DNA from: Thermoproteota archaeon
GTDB lineage: Archaea; Thermoproteota; Methanomethylicia; Methanomethylicales; Methanomethylicaceae
NCBI GenBank assembly: GCA_020832905.1
Contig: JAJHRG010000001.1
Coordinates: 252,809 to 316,808, forward strand
Direction: 5' to 3'
DNA length: 64,000 nucleotides
A program made the translations under genes and the position numbers. The notes below the pieces were generated by a model. That model saw only the letters and a program-made list of their open reading frames with translations, ran no database searches and was not told the DNA's origin. Of this stretch, positions 1 to 9,451 are shown in pieces (position 1 is the first letter of the stretch; each line of letters opens with the position of its first letter).

Positions 1-33
1 TGCTAAATAATCTTTGAAAAGAGTGAGATAAAA

Positions 34-402
34 ATGTCAAAGCAAATTCCTCCTCAATTACAACATCAGATATTACGTTTACAAGAGCAACAAGAACAAT
101 ATAAAGCTCTTTTACTTCGTAAACAACAATTTGAAATGGAATTGAGAGAAGTAGAAAGAGCTCTTCAGGAATGTTCTAAACTTTCTGATGATGCTTTAAT
201 ATATCAATCAGTAGGTAATTTACTTTTTAAAACTGAAAAAAGTAAAGTAATTAATGAACTAAATGAGAAAAAAGAAGAACTTGAATTAAGAATAAAGACC
301 ATAGAGAAACAAGAGCAACGTTTAAGACAACAACTTGAAGAACTTAGAAAAAATATACAAGCAAGTTTATCTAGTCTATCTGGATTACCATCTAGTTCAT
401 AA
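34..402 (+). CDS. pfdB: Prefoldin subunit beta
   Basis: A 122-residue, almost wholly charged and coiled-coil protein. Two long heptad helices (about residues 5-45 and 75-110) flank a short central hairpin (about 50-70) containing YQSVGNLLF, the arrangement of the prefoldin beta subunit. Four beta and two alpha subunits form the hexameric jellyfish chaperone that holds unfolded proteins for the thermosome in the cytosol. The alpha subunit is encoded separately at 11091. The ATG follows a GTGAGAT ribosome-binding site. DUF3194 starts 3 bp after the stop, so the two are almost certainly cotranscribed. The C-terminal tail is Ser-rich. Confidence 0.93.
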   Translation: MSKQIPPQLQHQILRLQEQQEQYKALLLRKQQFEMELREVERALQECSKLSDDALIYQSVGNLLFKTEKSKVINELNEKKEELELRIKTIEKQEQRLRQQLEELRKNIQASLSSLSGLPSSS

Positions 403-404
403 AA

Positions 405-686
405 ATGTTAAATAATATTGCTAATATACCAAGTGAAATTATTAAGGAAGCTTGTAAAATTGGAGAAAAAGAAGCCTATAAGTACATTACTTCACATATA
501 AATCCAAGACTAATAAACACATTTAGTATTTCTGTTGTTTATGAAAATAATCAATTTACTATAGAAATCTACATCAATACTGTAGTTAATATGGATTTAG
601 AAAAGCTTTTAGATGAAGCAATTGATGTTGCATTTACTGCAATTGATAATTTTATAAGAGGTAAGATAACTTGTCAAACTTACTAA
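405..686 (+). CDS. DUF3194 family protein
   Basis: A 93-residue protein matching the small archaeal DUF3194 family, which habitually follows prefoldin beta. There is an N-terminal helix (residues 8-28), a beta region, then a helix with the pattern LEKLLDEAIDVAFTAID. The family has no established biochemical function, and its position suggests a link to prefoldin or ribosome assembly only by association. It overlaps the next gene by 16 bp. I considered a KEOPS Pcc1-like protein, which has a similar size and fold class, but the helix pattern fits DUF3194 better. I see no RNA-binding motif. Confidence 0.65.
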   Translation: MLNNIANIPSEIIKEACKIGEKEAYKYITSHINPRLINTFSISVVYENNQFTIEIYINTVVNMDLEKLLDEAIDVAFTAIDNFIRGKITCQTY

Positions 687-1669
687 AAATACTTAGTCCT
701 TTCAATAATATAGTAATCGTTTGTCATCCTAATGCTGATATTGATAGCTTAGGTTCTGCTTATGTTTTATTCAATTTTATTAAGAATTTTCTTAATAATA
801 AGAATATAGTAATATATGTTCCTGAATCAATTAGTTCATCTTCTATTCCATTAATAGAATATTTCAATATAGAAATTTGTAATGAATTTTTATCTCCTGA
901 TATATTTATACTTGTTGATATCTCATCTTTAAATCAAATACCATTAATTAAATCATATGTAGAGGAAAAATCGATTCCCTATATTGTTATAGATCATCAT
1001 GTTCCTGATGAGCAAACTATTAATAAAGCTATATTTTTTATAGTAAAAGAAGCAACATCTACATGTGAAATAATTTATGAAATTATAAAAAATTATCTTA
1101 CAGATAAGAAAATATTAGAAGCCTTATTAGCAGGTATTATTTATGATTCAAGACGTTTTCTTATAAATCCCAAAAAATCTATTTCACTTGCTTATGAATT
1201 AATAAATAAAGGTGCAGATATAGAAAAAATACTTCAACTTCTATCTATAGAGCAAAATTATTCTGAAAAAATGGCAAAAATTAAGGGTTGTTCTAGAATG
1301 AAAATATTTAAAGCTTCTTCTTGGATAATTGCTTTTACATATGTAAGTGCTTTTGAAGCATCTGTTGCTCGTACTCTTATTGATATTGGAGCAGATTTCG
1401 CTTTTGTAATAAATGAATCTGAGAGAAGAGTAACAGGAAGAATAAGAGAAGTAGTTTATAATCAAGTAAGAATTAATCTAGTTACTGATATAATAAAACC
1501 ATTAATTGAAAAATATCCAGGTCAAGGAGGTGGACATCCTACAGCTGCAAGTGCTAATTTTAATGTAGATATATCTATTGAAAATTTAATATCAGAAATA
1601 TTAGAATTAATTGCAAGTAAACTTAATCTTCAAAAACATTTAATATGTGAAATTGATACAAAAAAGTAA
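671..1669 (+). CDS. DHH-family phosphoesterase (NrnA/RecJ-like)
   Basis: A 332-residue protein with the full DHH signature: CHPNADIDSLGSA (motif I, residues 18-30), a second Asp in ILVDISS (about 80) and IDHHVP (about 108), which bind two divalent metals. It ends in a DHHA1 domain with the glycine-rich GQGGGHPTAAS loop (about 278) that binds substrate. Family members hydrolyse short oligonucleotides, pAp or single-stranded DNA ends; which substrate applies here cannot be read from sequence. The start is TTG, inside the 3' end of DUF3194. Length fits the NrnA class rather than full RecJ. Confidence 0.85.
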   Translation: MSNLLKILSPFNNIVIVCHPNADIDSLGSAYVLFNFIKNFLNNKNIVIYVPESISSSSIPLIEYFNIEICNEFLSPDIFILVDISSLNQIPLIKSYVEEKSIPYIVIDHHVPDEQTINKAIFFIVKEATSTCEIIYEIIKNYLTDKKILEALLAGIIYDSRRFLINPKKSISLAYELINKGADIEKILQLLSIEQNYSEKMAKIKGCSRMKIFKASSWIIAFTYVSAFEASVARTLIDIGADFAFVINESERRVTGRIREVVYNQVRINLVTDIIKPLIEKYPGQGGGHPTAASANFNVDISIENLISEILELIASKLNLQKHLICEIDTKK

Positions 1670-1693
1670 TTAGTTTTCATAGAGATGATAAGA

Positions 1694-2518
1694 ATGGGAA
1701 TTGTAGAAATTCGTAATCTTACATTTAAATATGCAAATTCTGATAAGCCTAGCTTATATGATATTAATCTCTCAATTAATAAAGGTGAATTTTTCTTAAT
1801 AACAGGTCCAACAGGTTGTGGAAAGACAACATTATGTAAGTGTTTAAATGGTTTAATTCCAAACTCATATCATGGTGATTTTAGTGGAGAAGTTATTGTA
1901 GATGGTTTATCTACTAAAGAACATCCAGTCTACGAATTAGCACAACATGTTGGTTTAGTCTTTCAAGATCCAGAAAATGAATTATTTTGTACTTCTGTTG
2001 AAAAAGAAATTGCATTTGGACCAGAAAATCTTGGATTACCTAGAGATGAGATAAGAAAAAGAGTAGAAGAAGCTATGGCAATGGTTGGAATTTCTCATTT
2101 AAGAGAAAGATCACCATATGAACTTTCTGGTGGTGAACAACAAAAAGTAGCTATAGCTGCTATTCTTGCAATGAAGCCAAAGATACTTGTACTTGATGAA
2201 CCTACATCCAATTTAGATTCATTAAGTGCTTATTCCATATTAAATTTATTACTTAATCTAAAGAAGGAATATGAAATGACAATTATACTTGTAGAACATA
2301 GATTAGAAATAGTAGCAAAAATGGTAGATAGATGTGCAATAATGAATGAAGGTAGAATAATTGCTATTGGTGATCCTAGAGAAGTATTATATTCTGATAT
2401 AGTAGAATCAATAGGTATTGGTATTCCAAAGATTGTAAAACTTGCAAAAAGACTAAAATTATCTTCACGTCCTTTATCTTCTTCTGAATTAGCAAATATA
2501 CTAAAGGTGAAAAAATGA
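1694..2518 (+). CDS. ecfA1: ECF transporter energizing ATPase 1 (EcfA)
   Basis: ABC ATPase of 274 residues with Walker A GPTGCGKTT, Q-loop FQDPENE, signature LSGGEQQK, Walker B ILVLDEPTSNLD and the switch His in VEHR. The Q-loop acid/Asn pattern is typical of energy-coupling-factor (ECF) ATPases. It pairs with the second ATPase and EcfT immediately downstream to energize vitamin uptake through separate S-components. The ATG at 1694 sits 4 nt after GATGAT and is preferred over the ATG at 1685. It overlaps ecfA2 by 4 bp. BioY, a fitting S-component, lies at 58309. Confidence 0.92.
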   Translation: MGIVEIRNLTFKYANSDKPSLYDINLSINKGEFFLITGPTGCGKTTLCKCLNGLIPNSYHGDFSGEVIVDGLSTKEHPVYELAQHVGLVFQDPENELFCTSVEKEIAFGPENLGLPRDEIRKRVEEAMAMVGISHLRERSPYELSGGEQQKVAIAAILAMKPKILVLDEPTSNLDSLSAYSILNLLLNLKKEYEMTIILVEHRLEIVAKMVDRCAIMNEGRIIAIGDPREVLYSDIVESIGIGIPKIVKLAKRLKLSSRPLSSSELANILKVKK

Positions 2519-3330
2519 TAGAATTTCATAATGTATTTTTTTCATATCAACCAGATAAAGAAATTCTTAAAAATATTAATTTAAAAATAAATAAAGGAGA
2601 ATTATTAGCAATAATAGGACCAAATGGTGCAGGAAAAACTACTCTTTTAAAACATATAAATGGTCTTTTAAAACCACAAAAAGGATATGTTAAGGTTCTT
2701 GGTATGAATACAAAAGAAACAACAGTTGCAACATTAGCTAGACATGTTGGATTTGTATTTCAAAATCCTGATCATCAACTATTTGCTGAAACTGTTGAAA
2801 AGGAGATAATGTTTGCTTTAATTAATTTTAATTTTCCAGAGCATGAAATAAAAGAAAGAGTAGAAAGAATTCTTCATGAATTAGATCTTGTAAAATATAG
2901 AAATAAATCTCCTTTTGTATTAAGTGGAGGTGAAAGAAAAAGAGTTGCTTTAGCATCAGTTTTATGTTATGATCCATCAATTTTAATACTTGATGAACCT
3001 ACTATTGGTCAAGACTATCGTCAAAAACTTAATTTAATTAATCTTATTAGCAAATTAAATAAAGAAGGAAAAACAGTAATTATTGTAACTCATGATATAG
3101 AATTTGTTGCTGATTTTATTCCTCGATGTATAATAATGTCAGATGGTAGGATAATTGCTGATGGTCCAACAGAAGAAGTACTAACAAATAGCAAATTACT
3201 ACTTGAAAATTCTCTCTTACTTCCTCAATTAGTAGAAATTTCTCTTGCTCTTGATATAAATCCTCCTACTATAAATTTTGAAAAATTATGTTCCATCATT
3301 AAAAAAATTATTGAGATGAAAGAATTATGA
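2515..3330 (+). CDS. ecfA2: ECF transporter energizing ATPase 2 (EcfA')
   Basis: A 271-residue ABC ATPase with Walker A GPNGAGKTT, Q-loop FQNPDHQLF, signature LSGGERKR, Walker B ILILDEPTIGQD and switch His in THD. The pair of non-identical ATPases is the rule for group II ECF modules, where they form a cytosolic heterodimer on EcfT. The ATGA overlap with ecfA1 and another 4-bp overlap with ecfT indicate a tightly coupled operon. The C-terminal extension after residue 220 carries the ECF-specific dimerization segment. Confidence 0.92.
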   Translation: MIEFHNVFFSYQPDKEILKNINLKINKGELLAIIGPNGAGKTTLLKHINGLLKPQKGYVKVLGMNTKETTVATLARHVGFVFQNPDHQLFAETVEKEIMFALINFNFPEHEIKERVERILHELDLVKYRNKSPFVLSGGERKRVALASVLCYDPSILILDEPTIGQDYRQKLNLINLISKLNKEGKTVIIVTHDIEFVADFIPRCIIMSDGRIIADGPTEEVLTNSKLLLENSLLLPQLVEISLALDINPPTINFEKLCSIIKKIIEMKEL

Positions 3331-4082
3331 AGATTTTTGAATTTGAATATAAATGTGAAACCTCAATAATTCATAAATTAGATCCTAGAGCAAAACTTGT
3401 TTATGTAATACTATTTACAGTATTAACTATTTATTTTACAAATCCACTTATTTTATTACTAATATTTCTATCTTCTGTACCCATGGCAATATTAGGTAAG
3501 ATTGTAAGAAAATGGTTAATCTCTATAAAAAGCTCTTTATTTTTTATTATTTTCATTTTTTTATTTAATTTTATTGGAATTTTTTGGACAACAGGTAAGA
3601 TTATAGATACAATAATAATTTCAATAGCAATGACAATAAGATTTATTTCTTTAATTTCAATATTTTCTATATTTTTCTTATCAACATCTCCAGAAGATTT
3701 AATGCAATCTATGATTAAATTAAAAATTCCTTATGAATATGTTCTTACATTTAATATGGCAATACGTTTTGTTCCTACTCTAGCTAGAGAAGCTCAGACT
3801 ATAATAGATGCTCAAAGATCAAGAGGATTAGAGTTTGAAAAGGGTAATATTTTTCAAAAAGTAAAAAAGTATATTCCTATTCTCATACCTTTAATAATCT
3901 CTTCTTTAAGAAGAGCAGAAGTTATTGCTGATGCTATGGAATCAAGAGCTTTTGGTGCATCTAAAACTCGTTCTTTTCTCTACACATTAACTATGAGTAA
4001 AAAAGATTTTATTTTCATATCAATATGTATTATCACCTTTACTATTTTTCTATTTTTAAGAATGTTTTCATACATACAGTAG
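3327..4082 (+). CDS. ecfT: ECF transporter transmembrane component EcfT
   Basis: A 251-residue membrane protein with about five predicted transmembrane segments (around residues 25-60, 70-90, 95-120 and 230-250). It carries the two EcfT coupling motifs with the Arg-Gly signature: RSRGLEFE (about 170) and MESRAFGA (about 208), which contact the two ATPases. It completes the ecfA1-ecfA2-ecfT operon. There is no S-component next door, so this is a shared group II module; bioY at 58309 is the only S-component in the window. Confidence 0.92.
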   Translation: MKIFEFEYKCETSIIHKLDPRAKLVYVILFTVLTIYFTNPLILLLIFLSSVPMAILGKIVRKWLISIKSSLFFIIFIFLFNFIGIFWTTGKIIDTIIISIAMTIRFISLISIFSIFFLSTSPEDLMQSMIKLKIPYEYVLTFNMAIRFVPTLAREAQTIIDAQRSRGLEFEKGNIFQKVKKYIPILIPLIISSLRRAEVIADAMESRAFGASKTRSFLYTLTMSKKDFIFISICIITFTIFLFLRMFSYIQ

Positions 4083-4115
4083 GTTTAAATTCTCAGAAAA
4101 GTATAGAAGGCTTGT

Positions 4116-4736
4116 ATGTCTAGTAAAAATAGTAATAAGTACTCATTTAAGCAATTTATGAAAGAAATAAGTGAATATGTATGTAAAGCATCTGATATGA
4201 TTAATGATTATGAAGTTGATAAATTTACTAATATTCTTTTAGAGACTCTACAAAATAATAAAAAAATTCTTATTGTTGGAACAGGACGATCTGGACTTGC
4301 AGGAAAAGCTTTTGCTATGCGATTAATGCATCTTGGATTTAATGTTTATGTACTTGGTGATACTATAACACCTGCTATTTATGGAGGGGATGTAGTTATT
4401 GCCATCTCGGGTTCAGGAATTACAAGACTTGTTATAACTGCAGCTTCTACAGCAAAAGAAATAGGAGCAAAAGTTATAGCTATTACATCATATAGAGATT
4501 CACCATTAGCAAAAATAGCAGATCATGTAGTTATTGTACCTGGAAGAACAAAAATTGCTAGAGAGAATGATTATACTGTAAGACAAATTTTAGGAGAACA
4601 TGAACCATTAGCTCCACTAGGTACATTATTTGAAATCACATTAAATGTATTTTTTGATAGTTTAGTTTCAGAATTAATGCAAAGACTTGGGAAAACAGAA
4701 GAAGATCTTAAAAAACGACATACAACAATAGAGTAA
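4116..4736 (+). CDS. hxlB: 6-phospho-3-hexuloisomerase (SIS domain)
   Basis: A 206-residue single SIS-domain protein with VGTGRSGLAGKAFAMRL (about residue 53) and ISGSG (about 97), which bind the sugar phosphate. Family members convert 3-hexulose-6-phosphate to fructose-6-phosphate. In archaea lacking the oxidative pentose phosphate pathway, this runs in reverse with hexulose-phosphate synthase to make ribulose-5-phosphate. The synthase (hxlA) is not in the window. The C-terminal LGEHEPLAPLGTLFE segment is typical of PHI. The gene stands 33 bp after ecfT and may be read through from it. Confidence 0.88.
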   Translation: MSSKNSNKYSFKQFMKEISEYVCKASDMINDYEVDKFTNILLETLQNNKKILIVGTGRSGLAGKAFAMRLMHLGFNVYVLGDTITPAIYGGDVVIAISGSGITRLVITAASTAKEIGAKVIAITSYRDSPLAKIADHVVIVPGRTKIARENDYTVRQILGEHEPLAPLGTLFEITLNVFFDSLVSELMQRLGKTEEDLKKRHTTIE

Positions 4737-4748
4737 TATATAAAAATT
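4736..4748 (+). promoter_or_regulatory. TATA box for EF-2 gene
   Basis: ATATATAAAAATT lies 43-55 bp upstream of the TTG start, and transcription would begin near 4768. That leaves a short leader that includes the GAGGTG ribosome-binding site at 4779-4784. Sequence pattern only. Confidence 0.45.
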
Positions 4749-4790
4749 TAAAAACACTTTTAGTTATTCGCATTTAATGAGGTGTTAAGT

Positions 4791-6995
4791 TTGCCAAAAT
4801 ATAAACAAGTTGAAGAAATTGTAAAGTTAATGAAAGATAAAGAACGAATTAGAAATATAGGTACATTAGCTCATGTAGATCATGGTAAAACTACATTATC
4901 TGATAGTTTATTAGCAGGAGCAGGTATCATATCACAAAAAGTTGCTGCTCAAGCACTAGCTCTAGATTATGTTGAAATAGAACAATTAAGACAAATGACT
5001 GTAAAAGCTGCAAATATTAGTTTATTACATGAGTGGAATGGAAAAAGCTATGTAATAAATCTTGTTGATACGCCAGGACATGTAGACTTTACAGGACATG
5101 TAACTCGTTCTTTAAGAGTTATGGATGGAGGTATATGTGTAGTAGATAGTGTTGAAGGAATAATGACACAAACTGAAACTGTAATAAGACAAAGTATGGA
5201 AGAACGTGTTAGACCATTACTTTATATAAATAAAATTGATCGTCTTATAAAGGAATTACGTTTATCTCCACAAGAGATACAAGATCGTCTTACAAAAATA
5301 ATTAGAGAATTTAATGCATTAATAGAGACTTATGCAGATCCAGAATTTAAAGAAAAATGGAAAGTAAATCCAAGTAAGGGACAAGTTGCCTTTGGTTCTG
5401 CATTACATAAGTGGGGATTTACAATACCAATAATGCAATCAAAAGGATTTAAGTTTTCAGATATTATCGATGCTTACAATAGAAATGATATAGAATATTT
5501 ACAAAAAGAACTTCCACTTCATGTAGCTATTCTTGACATGGTAGTAAATCATGTACCAAATCCTGTAGAAGCTCAAAAATATAGAATACCAAAAATATGG
5601 AAGGGAGATCTTAATAGTCCAGTAGGTAAGGCTATGTGTGAATGTGATGAAAATGGTCCTCTTGTTATTTGTGTAAATAAAGTTGTAGTAGATCCTCATG
5701 CAGGTCCTGTAGTTACTGGTAGAGTTTTCTCTGGTACTGTAAGTGAAGGCGATGTTCTTTATGGTATTTTAGCTAAAACTGAGGGAAGAGTACAACAAGT
5801 AAGTCTTTATATGGGACCTTATAGAGAAGTTACTGATAAAATATCAGCAGGAAATATTGTTGCTTTATTAGGATTAGAAAATATAAGAGCAGGGGAAACT
5901 CTTGTAAGACCTTCTGATAAGAATATTGTTCCTTTTGAAAAAATGAGATACATTAGTGAACCTGTTGTTACTATTGCTATAGAGCCAAAACATAGTAAAG
6001 ATTTACCAAAATTAGTAGATGCATTACATAAAATGGCAATTGAAGATCCTACATTACATGTAAAAATAAATCAAGAAACTGGAGAATACTTAATTTCAGG
6101 TATGGGTAGTCTTCATCTTGAAATTGCACTTTGGGATTTAAAGCAAAGAACTGGTGGTATTGAGGTTATAACATCTCCGCCAATTGTTGTTTATAGAGAA
6201 ACAATACTAAAATCATCAAGTGTATTTGAAGGAAAATCTCCTAATAAGCATAATAGACTATATATCGCAGTAGAACCTTTAGATGAAAGAACTATAGATT
6301 TAATACAAAAAGGAATTATTCATGAAGATATGGATCCACGTGAAAGAGCAAAGATATTACGTGAACAAGCTGGTTGGGAAAGCGATATGGCTAGAAATAT
6401 TTGGGCTATTGACTCATATGTAAATGTTCTTGTTGATATGACAAAAGGCCTTCAATATTTACGTGAAGTAAAAGATACAATAATTCATGCTTTTCGATTA
6501 AACATGGCAGAAGGTCCATTAGCAAAAGAACCAGTAAGAGGTTTATTAGTTAAATTAGTTGATGCAATGATTCATGAAGATCCTGCACATAGAGGTCCAG
6601 CTCAAATAATGCCAGCTTTTCGTGATGCTTTATATCAAGCTTTTCTTACTTCAAATCCAATACTATTAGAACCTATGTTAAAGCTTGATATTAAAGTTCC
6701 ACAGGATCATATTAGTGGTGTTACAAGAGTACTTGCAGGAAAACGTGGAAAAATAATTTCCTTAACTCAAAGTGGAAATTTAATGATTGTTACAGCAGAA
6801 ATACCTGTAGCAGAAACTTTTGATCTTTCAGATCAACTTAGAAGTGCAACTTCAGGTAGGGCATTTTGGGGAACTGAATTCTCAAGATGGACTCCAGTAC
6901 CAGCAAATATGATGAGAGATTTAATAAAGAAAATAAGAGAAAGAAAAGGATTACCACCAGAACCACCAAAACCAGAAGACTTTATGCCAACATAA
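4791..6995 (+). CDS. fusA: Translation elongation factor 2 (aEF-2)
   Basis: GTPase that translocates the ribosome after peptide bond formation. G1 is AHVDHGKTT (about residue 27), G3 DTPGHVD, G4 NKID, and the domain IV tip has AHRGPAQ, whose His is the residue normally modified to diphthamide. At 734 residues it has full archaeal EF-2 length. The TTG at 4791 is chosen because GAGGTG (4779-4784) lies 6 nt upstream; a GTG three codons earlier would overlap that site. Monocistronic with its own TATA box, and followed by a T-rich tract. Confidence 0.96.
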   Translation: MPKYKQVEEIVKLMKDKERIRNIGTLAHVDHGKTTLSDSLLAGAGIISQKVAAQALALDYVEIEQLRQMTVKAANISLLHEWNGKSYVINLVDTPGHVDFTGHVTRSLRVMDGGICVVDSVEGIMTQTETVIRQSMEERVRPLLYINKIDRLIKELRLSPQEIQDRLTKIIREFNALIETYADPEFKEKWKVNPSKGQVAFGSALHKWGFTIPIMQSKGFKFSDIIDAYNRNDIEYLQKELPLHVAILDMVVNHVPNPVEAQKYRIPKIWKGDLNSPVGKAMCECDENGPLVICVNKVVVDPHAGPVVTGRVFSGTVSEGDVLYGILAKTEGRVQQVSLYMGPYREVTDKISAGNIVALLGLENIRAGETLVRPSDKNIVPFEKMRYISEPVVTIAIEPKHSKDLPKLVDALHKMAIEDPTLHVKINQETGEYLISGMGSLHLEIALWDLKQRTGGIEVITSPPIVVYRETILKSSSVFEGKSPNKHNRLYIAVEPLDERTIDLIQKGIIHEDMDPRERAKILREQAGWESDMARNIWAIDSYVNVLVDMTKGLQYLREVKDTIIHAFRLNMAEGPLAKEPVRGLLVKLVDAMIHEDPAHRGPAQIMPAFRDALYQAFLTSNPILLEPMLKLDIKVPQDHISGVTRVLAGKRGKIISLTQSGNLMIVTAEIPVAETFDLSDQLRSATSGRAFWGTEFSRWTPVPANMMRDLIKKIRERKGLPPEPPKPEDFMPT

Positions 6996-7005
6996 AAATC
7001 TATTA

Positions 7006-7021
7006 ACCCCTCTTTTTTCTT
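7006..7021 (+). terminator. T-rich terminator after EF-2
   Basis: CCCCTCTTTTTTCTT follows the EF-2 stop by about 10 bp and precedes the tRNA gene. Pyrimidine/T tracts of this kind are the usual archaeal intrinsic termination signal. No hairpin is needed or seen. Confidence 0.4.
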
Positions 7022-7031
7022 ATAATTTATA

Positions 7032-7110
7032 GCGGTCGTCGTCTAGCCTGGTCTAGGACAAAGGCTTCCCAAGCCTTGGATCCCGGGTTCAAATCCCGGC
7101 GACCGCACCA
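7032..7110 (+). tRNA. tRNA-Gly (anticodon CCC)
   Basis: Complete cloverleaf: acceptor GCGGTCG/CGACCGC, D arm GTCTAG...GGAC, anticodon stem AAGGC/GCCTT around loop TTCCCAA (anticodon CCC), T arm CCGGG-TTCAAAT-CCCGG, discriminator A and an encoded CCA (7108-7110). No intron. It reads GGG codons. Confidence 0.96.
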
Positions 7111-7115
7111 TCATA

Positions 7116-7862
7116 TTATTTTAATTCCATATTTTCAATAATTCTTTTAAGAACAATAGATGCTTTATCTCTTATTACAATATCTGCAATACTATCTAAA
7201 GGTGTTGGATCAATATTTATTATTATTAAATCACCTCCTTGTCTTTTTACAATTTCTGGTATAAATGCTGCAGGATATACTGTTAAAGATGAACCTATTA
7301 CTAAACAACAATCACTTCTATATGCTATTTCCATTGCAATATCAATTAATTTTACAGGTTCTTCAAAAAGTACTACAGCAGGTCTCATTAAACCTCCACA
7401 ATAATCACATTTTGGTGCTTTTTTTGTCTTATAAAATTCCTTAATACATTCTTCTGTACTTTTTTCTTTAAAACAAGAATCACAATAACTCATTAATATA
7501 TTACCATGAAGCTCAATAACCGATTTTGAACCTGCTTTACTATGTAATCTATCTATATTCTGAGTTATTATATATTTTATGTAATTATTATTTTCTAATA
7601 ATACTAATGCTTTATGTGCATCATTTGGTTGTGCATTTGCAATTACTTCATATCTTTTTGCATAAAAATCCCAAAATCCATCAGGATTTTCCTTAAAATA
7701 TGATCTAGAAGCCATTCTTGGATCAAACTTTTTCCAAAGTCCTTGACTTCCTCTAAAGTCAGGTATATTACTTTCAGTACTAATTCCTGCGCCTGTAAAG
7801 GCAATAGCATAATTAGCTCTTTTTAATATTCTACTTACCCTCACTATTGACTCATTATACAA
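7116..7862 (-). CDS. Sir2-family NAD-dependent protein deacylase (sirtuin)
   Basis: A 248-residue sirtuin with the NAD-binding GAGIST and FRGSQGLW segments, TQNIDRLH, the catalytic His in ELHGN, and a zinc-binding C-x2-C (CDSC) paired with CDYC. It removes acyl groups from lysines using NAD; in other archaea Alba is a known substrate, and an Alba gene lies at 24593. It has FEEP where many sirtuins have FGE. It overlaps Nep1 by 8 bp as the second gene of a two-gene minus-strand operon and ends 6 bp from the tRNA-Gly gene. Confidence 0.93.
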   Translation of the reverse strand: MYNESIVRVSRILKRANYAIAFTGAGISTESNIPDFRGSQGLWKKFDPRMASRSYFKENPDGFWDFYAKRYEVIANAQPNDAHKALVLLENNNYIKYIITQNIDRLHSKAGSKSVIELHGNILMSYCDSCFKEKSTEECIKEFYKTKKAPKCDYCGGLMRPAVVLFEEPVKLIDIAMEIAYRSDCCLVIGSSLTVYPAAFIPEIVKRQGGDLIIINIDPTPLDSIADIVIRDKASIVLKRIIENMELK

Positions 7863-8538
7863 TTTGCATCACTCTTTCTACTTCATGTACAATCATAGAG
7901 GCTATTACCCATGTGTCTAAAGATTTTTTATATATAGCATATTTCTCATTTGCTAATTTAAGATCTTCTTCACTAAATTCTCCTCTTTGAAAACCTCCTA
8001 TAATTACTAATGGGTTTTTCTCATTTAGAATTTTCTTTCCAAAACTTTCAAGTTTAATTCTTTTTCCTTTTTCAGTTAGCATAATTACATTACTTGGATT
8101 TATTCCTTTTATTAATTCATCTAATTTCTTTTTTTCAATTTTCATAAGCCAATTTCCTTTTGGTGGAACTCTTCCAATTTCAAATAATTGTTCTATTAAT
8201 CCTACAAATCTTAAATAATTTCTTGGTAAATTTGTTTCAGGATTTATTGTTATTACATAGTCATGTAATGTATGAACATAAACTCTAAGTAAACCTTCAT
8301 TATTTAAAGGACTTCCTAGTAAATTAAGTAGTGTAATATGAATGATATCTGGTCTTCCTCTTCTATTCCAGTCTTTTAACTCTTTCATTGCTGCATAATG
8401 ATATGATATATCTAGTAGTAATTTTCTTGGATCTTTTCTTCTTCTTTCTGCCCATTTTTTTACTGCAGGATGATTAATTATTTCTTCTGGAACTGTTTCT
8501 AAAGCAGATCTAGCTAATACTATATTTAACATTTCCAT
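7855..8538 (-). CDS. nep1: 16S rRNA pseudouridine N1-methyltransferase Nep1
   Basis: A 227-residue SPOUT-class (alpha/beta knot) methyltransferase. Recognizable Nep1/Emg1 segments are SALETVPEEI near the N-terminus, RRGRPDIIHITLLNLLGSPLN (split here as GRPDIIHITLLNLLGSP), VYVHTLHDYVI, PRNYLRFVGLIEQLF and the C-terminal IGGFQRGEF knot loop that binds S-adenosylmethionine. The enzyme methylates a pseudouridine in the small-subunit rRNA helix 35 loop and acts in ribosome assembly. ATG start; overlaps the sirtuin gene downstream. Confidence 0.93.
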   Translation of the reverse strand: MEMLNIVLARSALETVPEEIINHPAVKKWAERRRKDPRKLLLDISYHYAAMKELKDWNRRGRPDIIHITLLNLLGSPLNNEGLLRVYVHTLHDYVITINPETNLPRNYLRFVGLIEQLFEIGRVPPKGNWLMKIEKKKLDELIKGINPSNVIMLTEKGKRIKLESFGKKILNEKNPLVIIGGFQRGEFSEEDLKLANEKYAIYKKSLDTWVIASMIVHEVERVMQIV

Positions 8539-8602
8539 AGTAATCCTTCTTAATTTATTCTTAAAAAATACTTATCTTTATCTTTCTGTTTTATTATTCT
8601 AT

Positions 8603-8923
8603 ATGAAATTATCAAAAAGTGAATTAATAAGAGATATTGCTTTACAAAGATATGAAAAGTTATTTGATCTTGCAATTAAAAACATAAAATCCAATCCTTC
8701 TCTTTCACGTAGATATATAGAAATATTGATTAAGATTTCACAAAGAACTAGAGTAAGAATTCCAAGAAATTTAAAATATTTTATATGTAAGTCTTGTCAT
8801 TCTTTATTATATCCTGGTATAACATCTCGTATAAGATTATCACCAAGAAGAAGTTCACACATAATAGTTACATGTTTAATATGTGGTAGAATAAAACGTT
8901 ATCCTATCTCAAAAAAGAAGTAG
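8603..8923 (+). CDS. rnp4: Ribonuclease P protein component 4 (Rpp21/Rpr2)
   Basis: A 106-residue basic protein with an N-terminal helical region (residues 5-50) and a zinc ribbon: C-x2-C in ICKSCH (about 64) and C-x2-C in CLICGR (about 96). The conserved R-rich stretch between them, TSRIRLSPRRSSH, matches RNase P Rpp21. It binds the specificity side of RNase P RNA with Rpp29 and helps process the 5' ends of pre-tRNAs. It is the first gene on the plus strand after the divergent Nep1 promoter. Confidence 0.88.
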   Translation: MKLSKSELIRDIALQRYEKLFDLAIKNIKSNPSLSRRYIEILIKISQRTRVRIPRNLKYFICKSCHSLLYPGITSRIRLSPRRSSHIIVTCLICGRIKRYPISKKK

Positions 8924-8971
8924 AATTAAAAATATATCTAAGTGTTTTATTTTGGTTTATGGGAGATATAA

Positions 8972-9439
8972 TTGGCACAATATGTTCCAGCTGATAAACT
9001 AATTCAAGCATTAGCAGAGTACCTAAAGGAGAATGTAAAGGAAATTACTCCACCGCCTTGGTCATATTATACAAAAACAGGTAGACATGCTGAAAGAGTA
9101 CCTACTCAACCAGATATTTGGTATATTAGATGTGCTTCTCTTCTAAGACGTATATATCTTGAAGGACCTGTTGGAGTAGAACGACTTAGAACTGTTTATG
9201 GTGGAAGAGCAAAGAAAGGAATGAGAAGAGAACACTTTTATAAAGCTAGTGGCTCATGGATAAGAAAACCATTACAACAACTTGAAAAAGCTAATTTAAT
9301 TACTAAACTAGATAATAAAGGTCGTATAGTAACTGATAAGGGAAGAAGTTTAATAGATAGAATTGCTTTTAAGTTATTAAAAGAACTCCAAAAGGAAAAA
9401 CCTGAATTAGCAAAATACTTTCCAATAAGGAAAGAATAG
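8972..9439 (+). CDS. rps19e: Small ribosomal subunit protein eS19
   Basis: A 155-residue eS19 with the diagnostic ALAEYLKEN, PPPWSYYTKTGRHAERVP, WYIRCASLLRRIYL and YGGRAKKGMRREHFYKASG segments. The start is TTG, 8 nt behind GGGAGATA. It begins a run of ribosomal and ribosome-associated genes (PDCD5, L39e, L31e, aIF6, LX) with 5-30 bp gaps that are likely one transcript. Confidence 0.97.
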   Translation: MAQYVPADKLIQALAEYLKENVKEITPPPWSYYTKTGRHAERVPTQPDIWYIRCASLLRRIYLEGPVGVERLRTVYGGRAKKGMRREHFYKASGSWIRKPLQQLEKANLITKLDNKGRIVTDKGRSLIDRIAFKLLKELQKEKPELAKYFPIRKE

Positions 9440-9451
9440 TAAGGTGAGAAC

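Noticed and set aside
1..33. End of a gene at the left edge
   Set aside because: 33 bp are too few to identify; a stop-like TAA is seen but nothing else.
405..686. KEOPS subunit Pcc1
   Set aside because: Size and fold class are similar, but the C-terminal helix pattern and the place after prefoldin beta fit DUF3194.
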